Positions 1-7,957 of a DNA stretch of 42,495 nt are shown here, one piece after another (the stretch's first letter is position 1; every line of letters begins with the position of its first letter). The translations under genes were made by a program, and so were the position numbers. The stretch comes from a virus. The notes under the pieces are model-generated. The model made no database searches. It worked only from the letters and a program-made list of their open reading frames with translations, and was not told the DNA's origin. The DNA lies in the IMG/VR virus record IMGVR_UViG_3300025325_000052, positions 1-42,495 of that record; one strand, written 5' to 3'.

Positions 1-909
1 AGTCGAGAAGACACTTGTTGTGAGTGTTTAGGGGAGGCTGAGCCCTGGTGTCACGAGCTACACATTGTGAGAGATGGAGAAATTGTTTGGCTAGGACCTA
101 TCTATGAAGTTCTCTACGGATTTGAGCAGGTAACCATCCGGGCCAGAGATCTTATGAGTTGGACAACCGTTCGGATCGCAGATGATGATATCGACTTCAC
201 TACACCAGCCGATATCGTGACTATTGCTGAGGCTGTGCTTACCGAAGCTTTCAATGAGGATGACCCCTGCATTTTGGAATTTATTTCGTCCACCCCAGCA
301 GGTGGAGATCCGACTGGTTACTTCTCGGAGGCTTTTTCGGCTACAGCTTTTGATCAAATAGAGCAGCTGTCCAACATCAAACTCAATTACACTACGATTG
401 GACGGACCATAATCTTGGGAGGTGAAGATCTGCCTTTGGCTCCGGTTGCGACATTAACGGATGATATGATTCTCTCGGATGTAACTCTAACAAAAGCGGG
501 GCTGCTGCAAGGTAACAGATGGTTTGTTCATTATGAGGGCGATGGAGGGATTCCAGGCGTGGGCCAAGTAGACCCGCAATGTTACGGGCTGATCGAACGT
601 CTCCGCCAGAACGATGACGGCATCCAGGACGCCACCACAGCTAACGAAGTCGCCCAAGCCTACGCAGAGGCCCTGGGAACGGCCCCTCGGCTCCTAGAGC
701 TTCAGGAGGGTGCCCGGTTGAGCCCCGAAACGCCTTGGACGATTGACAAGATGATCCCTGGGGCTAGGGTAGATGTAGCCTTGGCCAGGCTTTGTGTTTC
801 GGCCTCTCAGTCATTTCGTCTTGAGAGCGTCCAAATTAAACAGGACGTAGAAGGGGAGGCGGTATCCTTGAGCCTGAGCCCTGTAAATCTATCAAGCGGG
901 GGGCTATAA
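1..909 (+). CDS. minor tail protein (5' end outside window)
   Basis: The reading frame is open from base 1, so the start lies upstream; the GTG at 67 is only the first visible start codon. The first visible residues contain W-C-H-E-L-H followed by a V-R-D-G-E-x-V-W-L-G-P stretch, a pattern typical of siphovirus minor tail proteins of actinophages (family knowledge). The rest is a mixed alpha/beta protein ending in a beta-rich segment. It is the first gene of the tail module and its stop TAA shares a base with the ATG of the next gene (TAATG), so the two are coupled. Role inferred: part of the tail tip or baseplate complex. A homology search over the full-length gene would settle the exact tail class. 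Confidence 0.75.
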   Translation, partial: SREDTCCECLGEAEPWCHELHIVRDGEIVWLGPIYEVLYGFEQVTIRARDLMSWTTVRIADDDIDFTTPADIVTIAEAVLTEAFNEDDPCILEFISSTPAGGDPTGYFSEAFSATAFDQIEQLSNIKLNYTTIGRTIILGGEDLPLAPVATLTDDMILSDVTLTKAGLLQGNRWFVHYEGDGGIPGVGQVDPQCYGLIERLRQNDDGIQDATTANEVAQAYAEALGTAPRLLELQEGARLSPETPWTIDKMIPGARVDVALARLCVSASQSFRLESVQIKQDVEGEAVSLSLSPVNLSSGGL

Positions 910-1091
910 TGGCCGTAGTCCGACAGCCCGCCTTGCATCGCACTATCAGACAGCTTCGTCGGGCCGGAAGGCAGCAATCTTCTAAAGTTTTGGTAATAGG
1001 GAACTGGCAGATAATTGAAGAGGATGGGGATCTAGTGGCAGTTGATCTGAAAACAGGATCAAAAACAGTTTTAGTGGTAGGAGAAGATTAA
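909..1091 (+). CDS. small tail-module protein, unknown function
   Basis: A 60-residue protein with a very basic N-terminal third (many R, H and K) followed by a beta-rich, more acidic end. The start ATG overlaps the stop of the upstream minor tail gene and the next gene begins two bases after its stop, so it is embedded in the tail operon. No catalytic motif or membrane segment is visible. Position and tight packing support a real gene; function is unknown. Confidence 0.6.
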   Translation: MAVVRQPALHRTIRQLRRAGRQQSSKVLVIGNWQIIEEDGDLVAVDLKTGSKTVLVVGED

Positions 1092-1092
1092 A

Positions 1093-1683
1093 ATGCCGAG
1101 ATGCGGATGTGAATCGACTTGCGCCTGCGTGCTGACTGGCGCAAACACTGAATGCATAGAAACAACTGTCACTGGTACGGGATCAGTTGCCAATCCCTAT
1201 GTGATCACGTCTGAGTTTATTTGTGAAACGGCTGATAGCCTTAATCCTGCTGTACGAGCTTTTCATAGTGTTGACCAATCTATCGCTGACAATACTGAGA
1301 CAGTTGTTGCTCTGGACTCTGAACGATTTGATAATGATACTATGCACGATTTGGTGGTGACGAATAGCCGAATTACATTTAATACGGCTGGTGTCTATAT
1401 TGTGGCATTTAGTGGTGCCTTCGCTCCATCAGGTGATTATGTGGCTACTTATGCTGACTTGAGGCTAAATGGGGCAACGAAAATCACTTTTGGACCGTCT
1501 GGAGGAACTTGGACGATAGCTGGGGCACCTCGTATCGGTTTCTCTATGCCGTATAAATTTATTATAGGCGATTACGTAGAGGCGATTGTATTCCAAGACA
1601 ATACGGCTGACGCAGCCAGAAATCTAATTAACAATGCCCAAGCATCTCCCGAATTCTCCGCTGTATGGGTTAGCGCAGGATAA
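1093..1683 (+). CDS. tail fibre-like protein with C1q/TNF-like C-terminal domain
   Basis: 196 residues. The N-terminus carries a cysteine cluster (CGCESTCAC) followed by a TGTGSVANPYVI stretch, a head domain recurring in actinophage tail-tip proteins (family knowledge). From about residue 75 to the end the sequence alternates short beta strands (HDLVVTNSRITFNTAGVYIV, then ADLRLNG, GDYVEAIVFQ, EFSAVWV), the pattern of a C1q/TNF-type jelly roll. Such trimeric domains commonly sit at fibre tips and bind host surface sugars or proteins; receptor binding here is inferred. ATG at 1093 has a GGAG upstream (near 1080). Confidence 0.7.
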   Translation: MPRCGCESTCACVLTGANTECIETTVTGTGSVANPYVITSEFICETADSLNPAVRAFHSVDQSIADNTETVVALDSERFDNDTMHDLVVTNSRITFNTAGVYIVAFSGAFAPSGDYVATYADLRLNGATKITFGPSGGTWTIAGAPRIGFSMPYKFIIGDYVEAIVFQDNTADAARNLINNAQASPEFSAVWVSAG

Positions 1684-1691
1684 AGGATAAA

Positions 1692-1748
1692 ATGAAGAAG
1701 TCCTTGCTACAAAGAGCAATGGCATATTTGGAGGTTCACAATCGCTAA
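1692..1748 (+). CDS. 18-codon leader ORF upstream of the fibre gene (uncertain)
   Basis: A mini-ORF starting ATG at 1692, preceded by AGGATAAA, runs 18 codons and stops 10 bases before the GTG start of the next gene. It is basic at the start and helical in composition. The downstream gene lacks a ribosome binding site at its GTG, while GGAGG lies inside this mini-ORF (1730-1734). It could be a leader enabling re-initiation, a piece of a frameshifted larger protein, or noise. Confidence 0.25.
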   Translation: MKKSLLQRAMAYLEVHNR

Positions 1749-1758
1749 CGAACGGCGT

Positions 1759-2556
1759 GTGAGAGAAAATCAACGGCACGGAGTTTTAACGGATAATCCC
1801 CTCCTAGCAGCTTCTCTTTCCGTTAACTCAGCCGAATTCGCCACCGAACTCCCTGCCATTGATGCAACAGAACACTGCATCCTTGTTCTGGATCCAGCAG
1901 GCGTTAACGGCGACCCGGAAATCATCACCGTTATCTCCCACACCGCTGCGACAACCACAGCTACGGTTACCAGAGGGGATGAAGGAAGCGTTGCTAGGGA
2001 TCACCCGCAGGGAACTAAGTGGATCCTGGCTCCTACGACTTATGACTACATTGGGCAATTTACTTCGGGGACTAGACCTACAGTAGATATTTTTGAAGGA
2101 CAAACTATTCATGAAATTGATACTAATAAACTTTATGTTTTTAATGGAACAGACTGGGCGCCTTACGGTGCTGGCGGACAACTTGGTTATGCACAGGTTG
2201 TGGCAGACCAGACTGACATTACCACAGTTACAGATTTAACCGGTTTGTCTGTGGTCGTAATTGTGGCAACGAGTCGGCGTATCAAGATTAGCGGACATGT
2301 GTTCGTTCTTCAGAACACGAGCACTGGGATTCCGGATGGAAATTTTCAAGAAGGAGCAACTGTTCTTGGTCGATTGGGAAGTGATGATCTTTCAGCCGGA
2401 CAGCGAACAGTTTGGGATACCAGTGTTGTTCTAACTCCTAGTGCTGGTTCTCATACTTATAAGCTGACTGCTTCTACTAGTGCAGGTACTCTTGATGTCA
2501 AAGCTTCAGCAACTAATCCCGCTTATATTCTAGTCGAAGACATCGGAGCAGCATAG
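1759..2556 (+). CDS. tail fibre/tail-tip protein
   Basis: About 265 residues. The N-terminal ~95 residues include TRGDEGSVARDHPQGTKW and ATTTATVTRG, an adaptor-like segment common in phage tail-tip proteins. A middle DTNKLYVFNGTDWAPYG motif is a typical linker in phage fibres. The C-terminal ~130 residues form a beta-rich domain (VVVIVATSRRIKISGHVFV, then SHTYKLTAS and AYILVEDIG) resembling fibre head domains. The annotated start is GTG 1759, but the frame is open from 1696 and GGAGG at 1730-1734 is spaced for an ATC at 1741, so the true N-terminus may include a few more residues or arise by frameshift from the upstream mini-ORF. Confidence 0.65.
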   Translation: MRENQRHGVLTDNPLLAASLSVNSAEFATELPAIDATEHCILVLDPAGVNGDPEIITVISHTAATTTATVTRGDEGSVARDHPQGTKWILAPTTYDYIGQFTSGTRPTVDIFEGQTIHEIDTNKLYVFNGTDWAPYGAGGQLGYAQVVADQTDITTVTDLTGLSVVVIVATSRRIKISGHVFVLQNTSTGIPDGNFQEGATVLGRLGSDDLSAGQRTVWDTSVVLTPSAGSHTYKLTASTSAGTLDVKASATNPAYILVEDIGAA

Positions 2557-3047
2557 TGCCGACGTGTGTGGGGTGCGGGCTAACTGAAGAGGACAATGTC
2601 ATTGAGGTGCAGCCACGCACTAATGGCGGTATTATCTGTTCAGATGCAGATGGATTATCTTTAAGTCTGGCTCAATCCTCCGGGCAAGCACTCGTCACTA
2701 CTCAAGAGAGTACTACATCTACTTCTTACACTGACTTAGCAACATTTGGCCCAAGTGTATCGATTGTTACTGGAACCAAAGCTTTAGTCATGTTCTCAGC
2801 GGATCATGATATTGTAGCTGGAGGAGAAGCAGCCAGAATGAGTGTTGCAGTAAGCGGTGCAACAATTATTCCGGCTGATGATCAATATGCATTTCATAAT
2901 CCAACAGTAGTGAATATTCAAATAAGTTATGCTCTTCTATTTACAAATCTCACTCCAGGTACCAATGTTTTTACTGCTAAATATAAAGCGAAAGCTGCAG
3001 GAACAGTTCAATTCGCTAATAGACGAATTGTTGTAACTCCAGGTTAA
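2556..3047 (+). CDS. tail-tip-like paralogue 1 of 3 (CxxCG head, beta domain)
   Basis: 163 residues, GTG start overlapping the stop of the upstream gene (TAGTG). The N-terminus is M-P-T-C-V-G-C-G-L, a CxxCG head, followed by a linker and a ~110-residue beta-rich domain containing TSYTDLATFGPSVSIVTGT, ARMSVAVSGA and a C-terminal FTAKYKAKAAGTVQF. The same architecture is repeated in the next two genes, so this is the first of three tandem duplicates. Position between fibre gene and endolysin suggests a virion tail-tip or host-recognition protein; the exact role is inferred only. Confidence 0.65.
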   Translation: MPTCVGCGLTEEDNVIEVQPRTNGGIICSDADGLSLSLAQSSGQALVTTQESTTSTSYTDLATFGPSVSIVTGTKALVMFSADHDIVAGGEAARMSVAVSGATIIPADDQYAFHNPTVVNIQISYALLFTNLTPGTNVFTAKYKAKAAGTVQFANRRIVVTPG

Positions 3048-3054
3048 GGAAATT

Positions 3055-3549
3055 ATGCCTGATTGCTTAGGATGCGGACTAGAAGTTGAGGGGGGTCTTC
3101 TTAAGATTAAACTTGACCCTGCTGATCATATTTTTTGTGACTCCTCTGCAGGGGTAACCAATGGCCTTTTTTATTCTAATAGCCAAACAGCCATTATTCC
3201 CACTAGCGAAACTACAACGTCTGGGACTTTTACAGATCTTGCAACAGTTGGACCTTCAGTTAGTATTCAAACTGGGACAATTGCCTTAGCTTTATTCGAT
3301 GCGGAACTTACTACCAGCGATTCTAGTTTTGGCGCATATATGAGTGTTGCAGTAAGTGGTGCCTCAACGGTTGCTGCTAGTGTAACGTATGCGCTTTTCA
3401 GTTTCTTACAAGATAATTTTTGGACTCTTGGATACGGTGTTCTTTTGACGGGATTGAATGCAGGATTAAACACATTTACTGCGAAATATGCGACAGATAG
3501 TGGGGCCACCGGAACATTCCGCAATAGGCGACTTACGGTGATGGCATAA
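3055..3549 (+). CDS. tail-tip-like paralogue 2 of 3
   Basis: 164 residues. M-P-D-C-L-G-C-G-L head, then the repeated domain: GTFTDLATVGPSVSIQTGT, YMSVAVSGAS, and NTFTAKYATDSGATGTF near the end. It is the most diverged of the three paralogues in the middle portion (residues ~95-135), consistent with variation in a ligand-contacting region. The last base of its stop is the first base of the next gene's ATG (TAATG). Confidence 0.65.
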   Translation: MPDCLGCGLEVEGGLLKIKLDPADHIFCDSSAGVTNGLFYSNSQTAIIPTSETTTSGTFTDLATVGPSVSIQTGTIALALFDAELTTSDSSFGAYMSVAVSGASTVAASVTYALFSFLQDNFWTLGYGVLLTGLNAGLNTFTAKYATDSGATGTFRNRRLTVMA

Positions 3550-4025
3550 TGGCTGTTTGTGTAAATTGTGGACTGCAAGTTACTGCTGGTCAGTTAAATC
3601 TCCACCTCAAAGCTGGAGGAGGTTTATCTTGCTCTGATGCAGGTTTAGCAGCCACTTTCGCAGCTAGTACTGCTTACGTTGATGCAGGAGAAACAACCAC
3701 ATCTACTGCTTATACAGATCTAGCAACAGTCGGTCCTAGTGTAACAATAGTAACTGGAACAAGCGCTTTAGTTATAATAGATGCTGAACTCTTTATCTCC
3801 TCTGGCGGCCCAGCAAAGATGAGCGTAGAAGTTTCCGGCGCCAGTGCTATTGGGGCAGATGATAATAGAGCGCTTTCAAACCCATCGGTAACTACTTTTG
3901 CTGCTGGATTTATGGCGCTTTATGAAGGATTAACAGCAGGTTCCAATACATTTACTGCGAAGTATAAAACACAAGCTGCAGGAACAGTTCAATTCGGTCG
4001 AAGACGACTGGTTGTGGTGCCTTAA
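3549..4025 (+). CDS. tail-tip-like paralogue 3 of 3
   Basis: 158 residues. M-A-V-C-V-N-C-G-L head followed by TAYTDLATVGPSVTIVTGT, AKMSVEVSGAS and FTAKYKTQAAGTVQFGRRR. It is closer to paralogue 1 than to paralogue 2 by eye, with the same ADD...SNP-type segment (ADDNRALSNPSV here, ADDQYAFHNPTV in copy 1). It ends directly at the endolysin start (stop 4023-4025, ATG 4026). Confidence 0.65.
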   Translation: MAVCVNCGLQVTAGQLNLHLKAGGGLSCSDAGLAATFAASTAYVDAGETTTSTAYTDLATVGPSVTIVTGTSALVIIDAELFISSGGPAKMSVEVSGASAIGADDNRALSNPSVTTFAAGFMALYEGLTAGSNTFTAKYKTQAAGTVQFGRRRLVVVP

Positions 4026-4793
4026 ATGCCTTATCAACTTTGGATCGCTGACGTAGCACGAGCAGCAGGACTGAAGGTTGCCGAGCAACCTGGGTGGAAG
4101 ACAAGAGGATCCAGTGTTTTCAATCCTAAAGCAGTTCTCGCTCATCACACAGCAATAGACGATGATGCCATTTCTGTCCGGGTGGTTACTAAAGGGCGCC
4201 CTGATTTACCAGGGCCTCTCTCCCAATTTGTGTTAGGCAAAGACGGCACAGTTTATGTAATCGCAGCTGGCAAGGCCAACCATACAGGAGAGGGCTCTTG
4301 GGCAGGGCTGTCTGGGAACCTCTATTTCTTCGGTATTGAAGCGGTGAACAAGGGCGACGGCACACCGTGGCCGCAAGTGCAGTTGGATGCGTATTACAAG
4401 CTAGCGGCGGCTCTTGTGAAGAGCCTGGGTGTTGGTGCTGATAAGGTAGCAAGTCACGCCGAATATGCAACGCCCCCAGGGAGGAAGATAGATCCCAAGG
4501 GGATCGATATGTCAGATTTCCGGGCTAAAGTTGCTACTCTACTGGAGGCAAAGCCGATGTACGATCCGCCCTTCAATATTCCGGGTGGTGTGGCCGCACA
4601 CCTGAAGGCCCCAGGAGGTGGGGTCTGGGTGCTAGGGTATGAGGGTCACATCTACGCCTTCGATTCCCAACACAAAGGTCAACCTGCAGGTCAGAGCTAC
4701 TGGGGCACCCGGAAGGCTGCTAGACTAGAGCCGTTTGGAGAGGGGTACACCGTTGTAGCGGTGGGCTCAGGCGAAAGGTACGACTACGGATGA
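4026..4793 (+). CDS. endolysin, N-acetylmuramoyl-L-alanine amidase (Amidase_2 fold)
   Basis: 255 residues. An Amidase_2/PGRP-type catalytic domain spans about residues 10-175. Likely zinc ligands are H40 or H41 (LAHHTA), H144 (ASHAEY) and D156 (KIDP), with the family's GKDGTVYVIA and FGIEAVN strands between. The enzyme cleaves the bond between N-acetylmuramic acid and L-alanine of peptidoglycan at the end of infection. Residues 180-255 form a separate beta-rich module with WVLGYEGHIYAFD, likely a cell-wall-binding domain. No signal peptide is visible, so it depends on a holin; the next gene overlaps its stop by four bases and encodes a holin-like protein. Confidence 0.88.
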   Translation: MPYQLWIADVARAAGLKVAEQPGWKTRGSSVFNPKAVLAHHTAIDDDAISVRVVTKGRPDLPGPLSQFVLGKDGTVYVIAAGKANHTGEGSWAGLSGNLYFFGIEAVNKGDGTPWPQVQLDAYYKLAAALVKSLGVGADKVASHAEYATPPGRKIDPKGIDMSDFRAKVATLLEAKPMYDPPFNIPGGVAAHLKAPGGGVWVLGYEGHIYAFDSQHKGQPAGQSYWGTRKAARLEPFGEGYTVVAVGSGERYDYG

Positions 4794-4981
4794 TGGAGCC
4801 CAACGGAACCTCAGTCCTAAGACTGACAGTCAAGGTAGTGGGTCTAGCTGTTTGTCTATCCATCATCGCTACTGCACTTTTGGCTTACATGGGGAAGGAT
4901 GTCCCGGAAGGATTGATTGCACTTGGAGCAGCCGGTGCAGGAGGGTTGGCTACTTTGCTTAATGGAAGCGTGCATAAATAG
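4790..4981 (+). CDS. holin-like small membrane protein
   Basis: 63 residues. Two hydrophobic segments, about residues 12-33 (LTVKVVGLAVCLSIIATALL) and 39-58 (EGLIALGAAGAGGLATLL), are separated by a short charged turn (GKDVPEG), and the C-terminus is basic. The ATGATG start overlaps the endolysin stop, so translation is coupled. Size, two membrane spans and adjacency fit a class II-like holin. Function is inferred from context. Confidence 0.65.
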   Translation: MMEPNGTSVLRLTVKVVGLAVCLSIIATALLAYMGKDVPEGLIALGAAGAGGLATLLNGSVHK

Positions 4982-5003
4982 TTCATAGAGAAAGAGGAAA
5001 CCA

Positions 5004-5252
5004 ATGACAAAGCCGAAAATAAGCCTAGAGCAGTTTGCATCTGATAATCAGTTCAAACGTTCGCAAAGATGTTTTTACTGCGAACTACCAGAGCGGGAGG
5101 AAATCGAGAAGGCTGCAGCGAATGGAGTTAGCCGCCGGATTATCAATAACTGGTTGGTTCAAGAAATGGGATATGGTGAGAAGGAAGCCACAGAGAATCG
5201 TTTAGACCGCCACTTCCAGAAATTTCACCACAAGGAGGGCCGGTCTGAATGA
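5004..5252 (+). CDS. small Cys/His protein, possible zinc-binding DNA-associated protein
   Basis: 82 residues, ATG at 5004 after GAAAGAGGAAACC. It has a CFYC pair near residue 23 and a histidine-rich end (H-F-Q-K-F-H-H), which could form one zinc site, plus a helical stretch with SRRIINNWL that resembles a helix-turn-helix. Its stop overlaps the start of the metallophosphoesterase gene by four bases, so the two are co-translated. Function unknown. Confidence 0.55.
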   Translation: MTKPKISLEQFASDNQFKRSQRCFYCELPEREEIEKAAANGVSRRIINNWLVQEMGYGEKEATENRLDRHFQKFHHKEGRSE

Positions 5253-6271
5253 CTGAGTCGCTGGAAAATTATGCTGAAGTCGATGCCTTGCGGGCAGCGA
5301 ACCAGAGGTTACAGCAGCAGCTAAGGAAGGCAACTGCGAAGACAGACGATTTGGTCGAAGCTGTCACTAAGGCTGCTTATGATGCTGCTTTGATTGCAGG
5401 CCCGCTACCTTTAACTCCTGTTCCATCAAAAGATAATAGGCGCAAGGAAGAAGTTGCTTTATGGGATTTAGGTGACTGGCAGGGAGCTAAACTTACCTCG
5501 ACTTATAATTCGCAAGTAATGCGTGATCGAGTCATGCAGTTCTGTACTAAAGCCCAACGAATTACGATGATTCAACGAGCAGATCATCCAGTAAAACGTT
5601 GTGTTATTATTTTTGGAGGGGATCAAGTTGAGGGTTTATTTAATTTTCCTCAGCAACCCTTTGAGGTTGATTCTTCACTTTTTGAACAATACGTCAATGT
5701 TAGCCGACTTCTAGTTGATGTCGTTCGTTTTGCTCTTTCAGTATATGACAAAGTAACTGTTGTTAGTGAATGGGGCAACCACGGAAGAATTGGTTCAAAA
5801 CGTTCGGCTGTACCTCGATCCGACAATGTTGACCGTATGTGCTATGAGCTTGCTCGTCAACTTTTGGCTGGAGAATGGCGTTTAACCTGGCAAGATTGCC
5901 CAGAAGATATTCAGCGCTTGGAAGTTGGAAGCTATCGAGCCCTTGTCATTCATGGGGATGAATTTGGTAGGAATGGCTTCGCTTCTCGGAGCACAATCGT
6001 CCAGCATGTGAATCGCTGGCGCTCTGGTGCCTATCGGGTTGATGGTCTGGCATGGGAATTTCGGGACTGCTACGTTCACCATTACCATCTCCATGCCGAG
6101 GATCCTCTGGCCAATGGGGAAGGTGCAGTTTATTGGACTGGATCAACGGAATCAGACAATCGCTACGCACAAAACGCTCTATCGTCTGCTGGTATCCCAT
6201 CTCAGAGGCTCCACTTCGTTGATCCGGTCAAAGGACGCGTGACCTCGGCCTATAAAATCTGGCTCGACTGA
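5249..6271 (+). CDS. calcineurin-like metallophosphoesterase (SbcD/Mre11-like)
   Basis: 340 residues. The N-terminal ~40 residues are a coiled coil (LRAANQRLQQQLRKA). Metallophosphoesterase motifs follow in order: DLGDWQGAKL (usually D-x-H), GGDQVEG (GDxx[DE]), EWGNHGRIG (GNH[DE]), VIHGDE, and VHHYHLHAE (GHxH-like). The first motif has Q and the third G where H and D are usual, so the metal site may be altered. Members cut DNA ends or hydrolyse phosphodiesters; a role in phage DNA processing is inferred. It overlaps the next gene (stop TGA and ATG share bases at 6269-6273). Confidence 0.7.
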   Translation: MTESLENYAEVDALRAANQRLQQQLRKATAKTDDLVEAVTKAAYDAALIAGPLPLTPVPSKDNRRKEEVALWDLGDWQGAKLTSTYNSQVMRDRVMQFCTKAQRITMIQRADHPVKRCVIIFGGDQVEGLFNFPQQPFEVDSSLFEQYVNVSRLLVDVVRFALSVYDKVTVVSEWGNHGRIGSKRSAVPRSDNVDRMCYELARQLLAGEWRLTWQDCPEDIQRLEVGSYRALVIHGDEFGRNGFASRSTIVQHVNRWRSGAYRVDGLAWEFRDCYVHHYHLHAEDPLANGEGAVYWTGSTESDNRYAQNALSSAGIPSQRLHFVDPVKGRVTSAYKIWLD

Positions 6272-6807
6272 TGCCTCCTGGGATTTATAAACGCAAACCT
6301 CGTCCTGCTAGACCAATTGAATGGCTTAAGGAGTGCATTAAGTGTGAAGTAATGAAAACGCTTAATGATTACTATCCTGACCCGCGCAAATTCGATCATG
6401 TTCATTCGGTTTGCAAAGAATGTACGAAGGCAGATCGAAAACAAAGATATGAAGAAGATCCAGCGAAATATAATGCTCAAAGTTCGGCTTACGCAGCTGA
6501 TCCTATTAATCGGCAAAAAATGAAAGCTCATCGTTATGGGATAACATTTGAAGAGCTTACTACTTTAATTGAAAAACAAAATAATTCTTGTGCTGCTTGT
6601 TTTACTTCATTTGAAGATATCCCTGATAGAAATATCCATATTGACCATGATCATGAATGTTGCCCCAGCAATAAGGGATGTAGAAAATGTATACGAGGCA
6701 TTTTATGTTGGAATTGTAATGCTGCTCTTGGGATGTTAAAAGATGATATCATCCGGGTTCATGCCATAGGCAAATATCTGATGACTAGACAACGTGCTAT
6801 AATATAA
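6271..6807 (+). CDS. HNH endonuclease, recombination endonuclease VII family
   Basis: 178 residues. The Endonuclease VII signature is clear: an N-terminal zinc ribbon-like CIKC...C-K-E-C, then YGITFEEL, CAACF, IHIDHDHECC, and RGILCWNCNAALGML. The HIDHDH and CWNCN elements form the beta-beta-alpha-metal active site and zinc site. Family members resolve branched DNA or act as free-standing homing-type nucleases. Codons are strongly A/T-rich compared with flanking genes, a sign of separate acquisition. ATG overlaps the stop of the metallophosphoesterase gene. Confidence 0.85.
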   Translation: MPPGIYKRKPRPARPIEWLKECIKCEVMKTLNDYYPDPRKFDHVHSVCKECTKADRKQRYEEDPAKYNAQSSAYAADPINRQKMKAHRYGITFEELTTLIEKQNNSCAACFTSFEDIPDRNIHIDHDHECCPSNKGCRKCIRGILCWNCNAALGMLKDDIIRVHAIGKYLMTRQRAII

Positions 6808-6814
6808 GCTGCCA

Positions 6815-6843
6815 CGGGCCAGGGGTCATAGACCCCTGACCCG
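6815..6843 (+). terminator. strong hairpin between endonuclease and next gene
   Basis: A 29-base stem-loop: CGGG, one mismatch, CAGGGGTC, loop ATA, GACCCCTG, CCCG. No T-tract follows, so it is not a classic intrinsic terminator; it may be an RNA stabiliser or processing site. A TATAAT box at 6798-6803 lies just upstream without a recognisable -35. Confidence 0.4.
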
Positions 6844-6866
6844 GATGGAAGGAAGGAAAGTGGAAA

Positions 6867-7193
6867 ATGGCTTTGGAAACCTTGTTTTTCCAGAACAACA
6901 CAGGTACAGTTACTCAGTTCTTAGGTGAACGTGTAGCTTATGTCAGTAGTGAATTGCCATCGAAAGAGCGGCACACTGAGTTCAGTTATTTTATCAGTGA
7001 GCATGGGGAGCATATTCTCCAAGGTGTTGGGCGAACAAAAGTAGAAGGCGAACGGGATAGATATTGGTGTATTGTCTCCGAGGATCCGGGGGATCTTCTG
7101 CAAGGAATTTTAGGCACTGATGTGAGCAGATTAGCCAAACGTCTTTTAGTCGAAGTTATTACCTATCTTGCTGATTGTGTGTGCGACGAATGA
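6867..7193 (+). CDS. hypothetical protein
   Basis: 108 residues with a good ribosome binding site (GGAAGGAAGGAAAG upstream of ATG 6867). Mixed alpha/beta, with a helical C-terminal segment (RLAKRLLVEVITYLADCV). No recognised motif. It overlaps the following endonuclease gene by four bases (ATGA), so it is co-translated with it. Confidence 0.55.
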   Translation: MALETLFFQNNTGTVTQFLGERVAYVSSELPSKERHTEFSYFISEHGEHILQGVGRTKVEGERDRYWCIVSEDPGDLLQGILGTDVSRLAKRLLVEVITYLADCVCDE

Positions 7194-7747
7194 CTGACTC
7201 TACCTGCTGTAACTGCGGCCACACAGACCCCCATTCCGGGGGCGGGATCGGTGTATGCCTGTCTAAGGGCTGCGGCTGTGATGGTCAGGGGCCGGAAGAG
7301 GTCTGGAAGAAAAGTTGTTCTCGTTGTGGTGAATGGAAAATTCGTGAAGAATTTTATACTAGACTAGAACGTGGCGGTAATGCCGATAGTTATTGTAAAT
7401 CTTGTCGTACAGAAATAAGGCGCGAAACTCGTGAAAGGAATCCGGAACCCGCAATAAAGGCGAAAGAGACTTTCAATCAACGAAAGTCCCATGAAAGAAA
7501 AGAAATTAAAAAAGACCTTCTGCTTCTACAAGGCGGAAGATGTGCTCTTTGCGGAACTATTCTGACTCCAGAAACTGGAGAATTGGACCATGATCATACT
7601 TGTTGTGCTAAAGGATGTATACCTTGTGTGGACTGTCGTAGATCAGTCTTGTGTCATCTTTGCAACCATGGTTTAGGATTCTTTAAGGAAGATATCAATC
7701 TTCTTATTAAAGCTGTTCATTATTTAGATGTCTATGGAAACAGATGA
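7190..7747 (+). CDS. HNH endonuclease, recombination endonuclease VII family (second copy)
   Basis: 185 residues from ATG 7190, chosen because it overlaps the upstream stop (ATGA); an earlier in-frame start at 7175 would lie inside the previous gene. The N-terminal ~40 residues hold an extra Cys-rich module (CCNCGHTDPH, GCGCDG), then CSRCGEWK...CKSC, RCALCG, ELDHDHTCC and SVLCHLCNHGLGFF, the endonuclease VII core. The core from residue ~45 on resembles the 6271-6807 protein in layout, suggesting two related insertions two genes apart. Confidence 0.83.
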   Translation: MTDSTCCNCGHTDPHSGGGIGVCLSKGCGCDGQGPEEVWKKSCSRCGEWKIREEFYTRLERGGNADSYCKSCRTEIRRETRERNPEPAIKAKETFNQRKSHERKEIKKDLLLLQGGRCALCGTILTPETGELDHDHTCCAKGCIPCVDCRRSVLCHLCNHGLGFFKEDINLLIKAVHYLDVYGNR

Positions 7748-7750
7748 ACT

Positions 7751-7942
7751 TTGATAGAACCAATAGAAAGTGCAGATGGCTGGGATATTACAATCTGGGT
7801 CGGAGAATCTTATACGAAGGCTAACGAGATCTTCGATGCGGTAGCGGAATTCATACAGAAGAACTTTGATGGGCATGATGAAGAAGGATACTGCACCCTA
7901 GATTGGGGACTGGGGATGAGCCCTGCTAAGTTTGATGACTAG
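7751..7942 (+). CDS. small acidic hypothetical protein
   Basis: 63 residues starting with TTG at 7751, three bases after the previous stop. Acidic, with WDITIWVGESYTKANEIFD and aromatic residues; no motif recognised. An ATG in another frame at 7744 gives only a short peptide, so the TTG start is preferred. Confidence 0.5.
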   Translation: MIEPIESADGWDITIWVGESYTKANEIFDAVAEFIQKNFDGHDEEGYCTLDWGLGMSPAKFDD

Positions 7943-7957
7943 AACAAGGAAGAGGAA

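Noticed and set aside
7744-7820. ATG at 7744 as start of the 7751 gene
   Set aside because: It is in a different frame and stops after about 26 codons.
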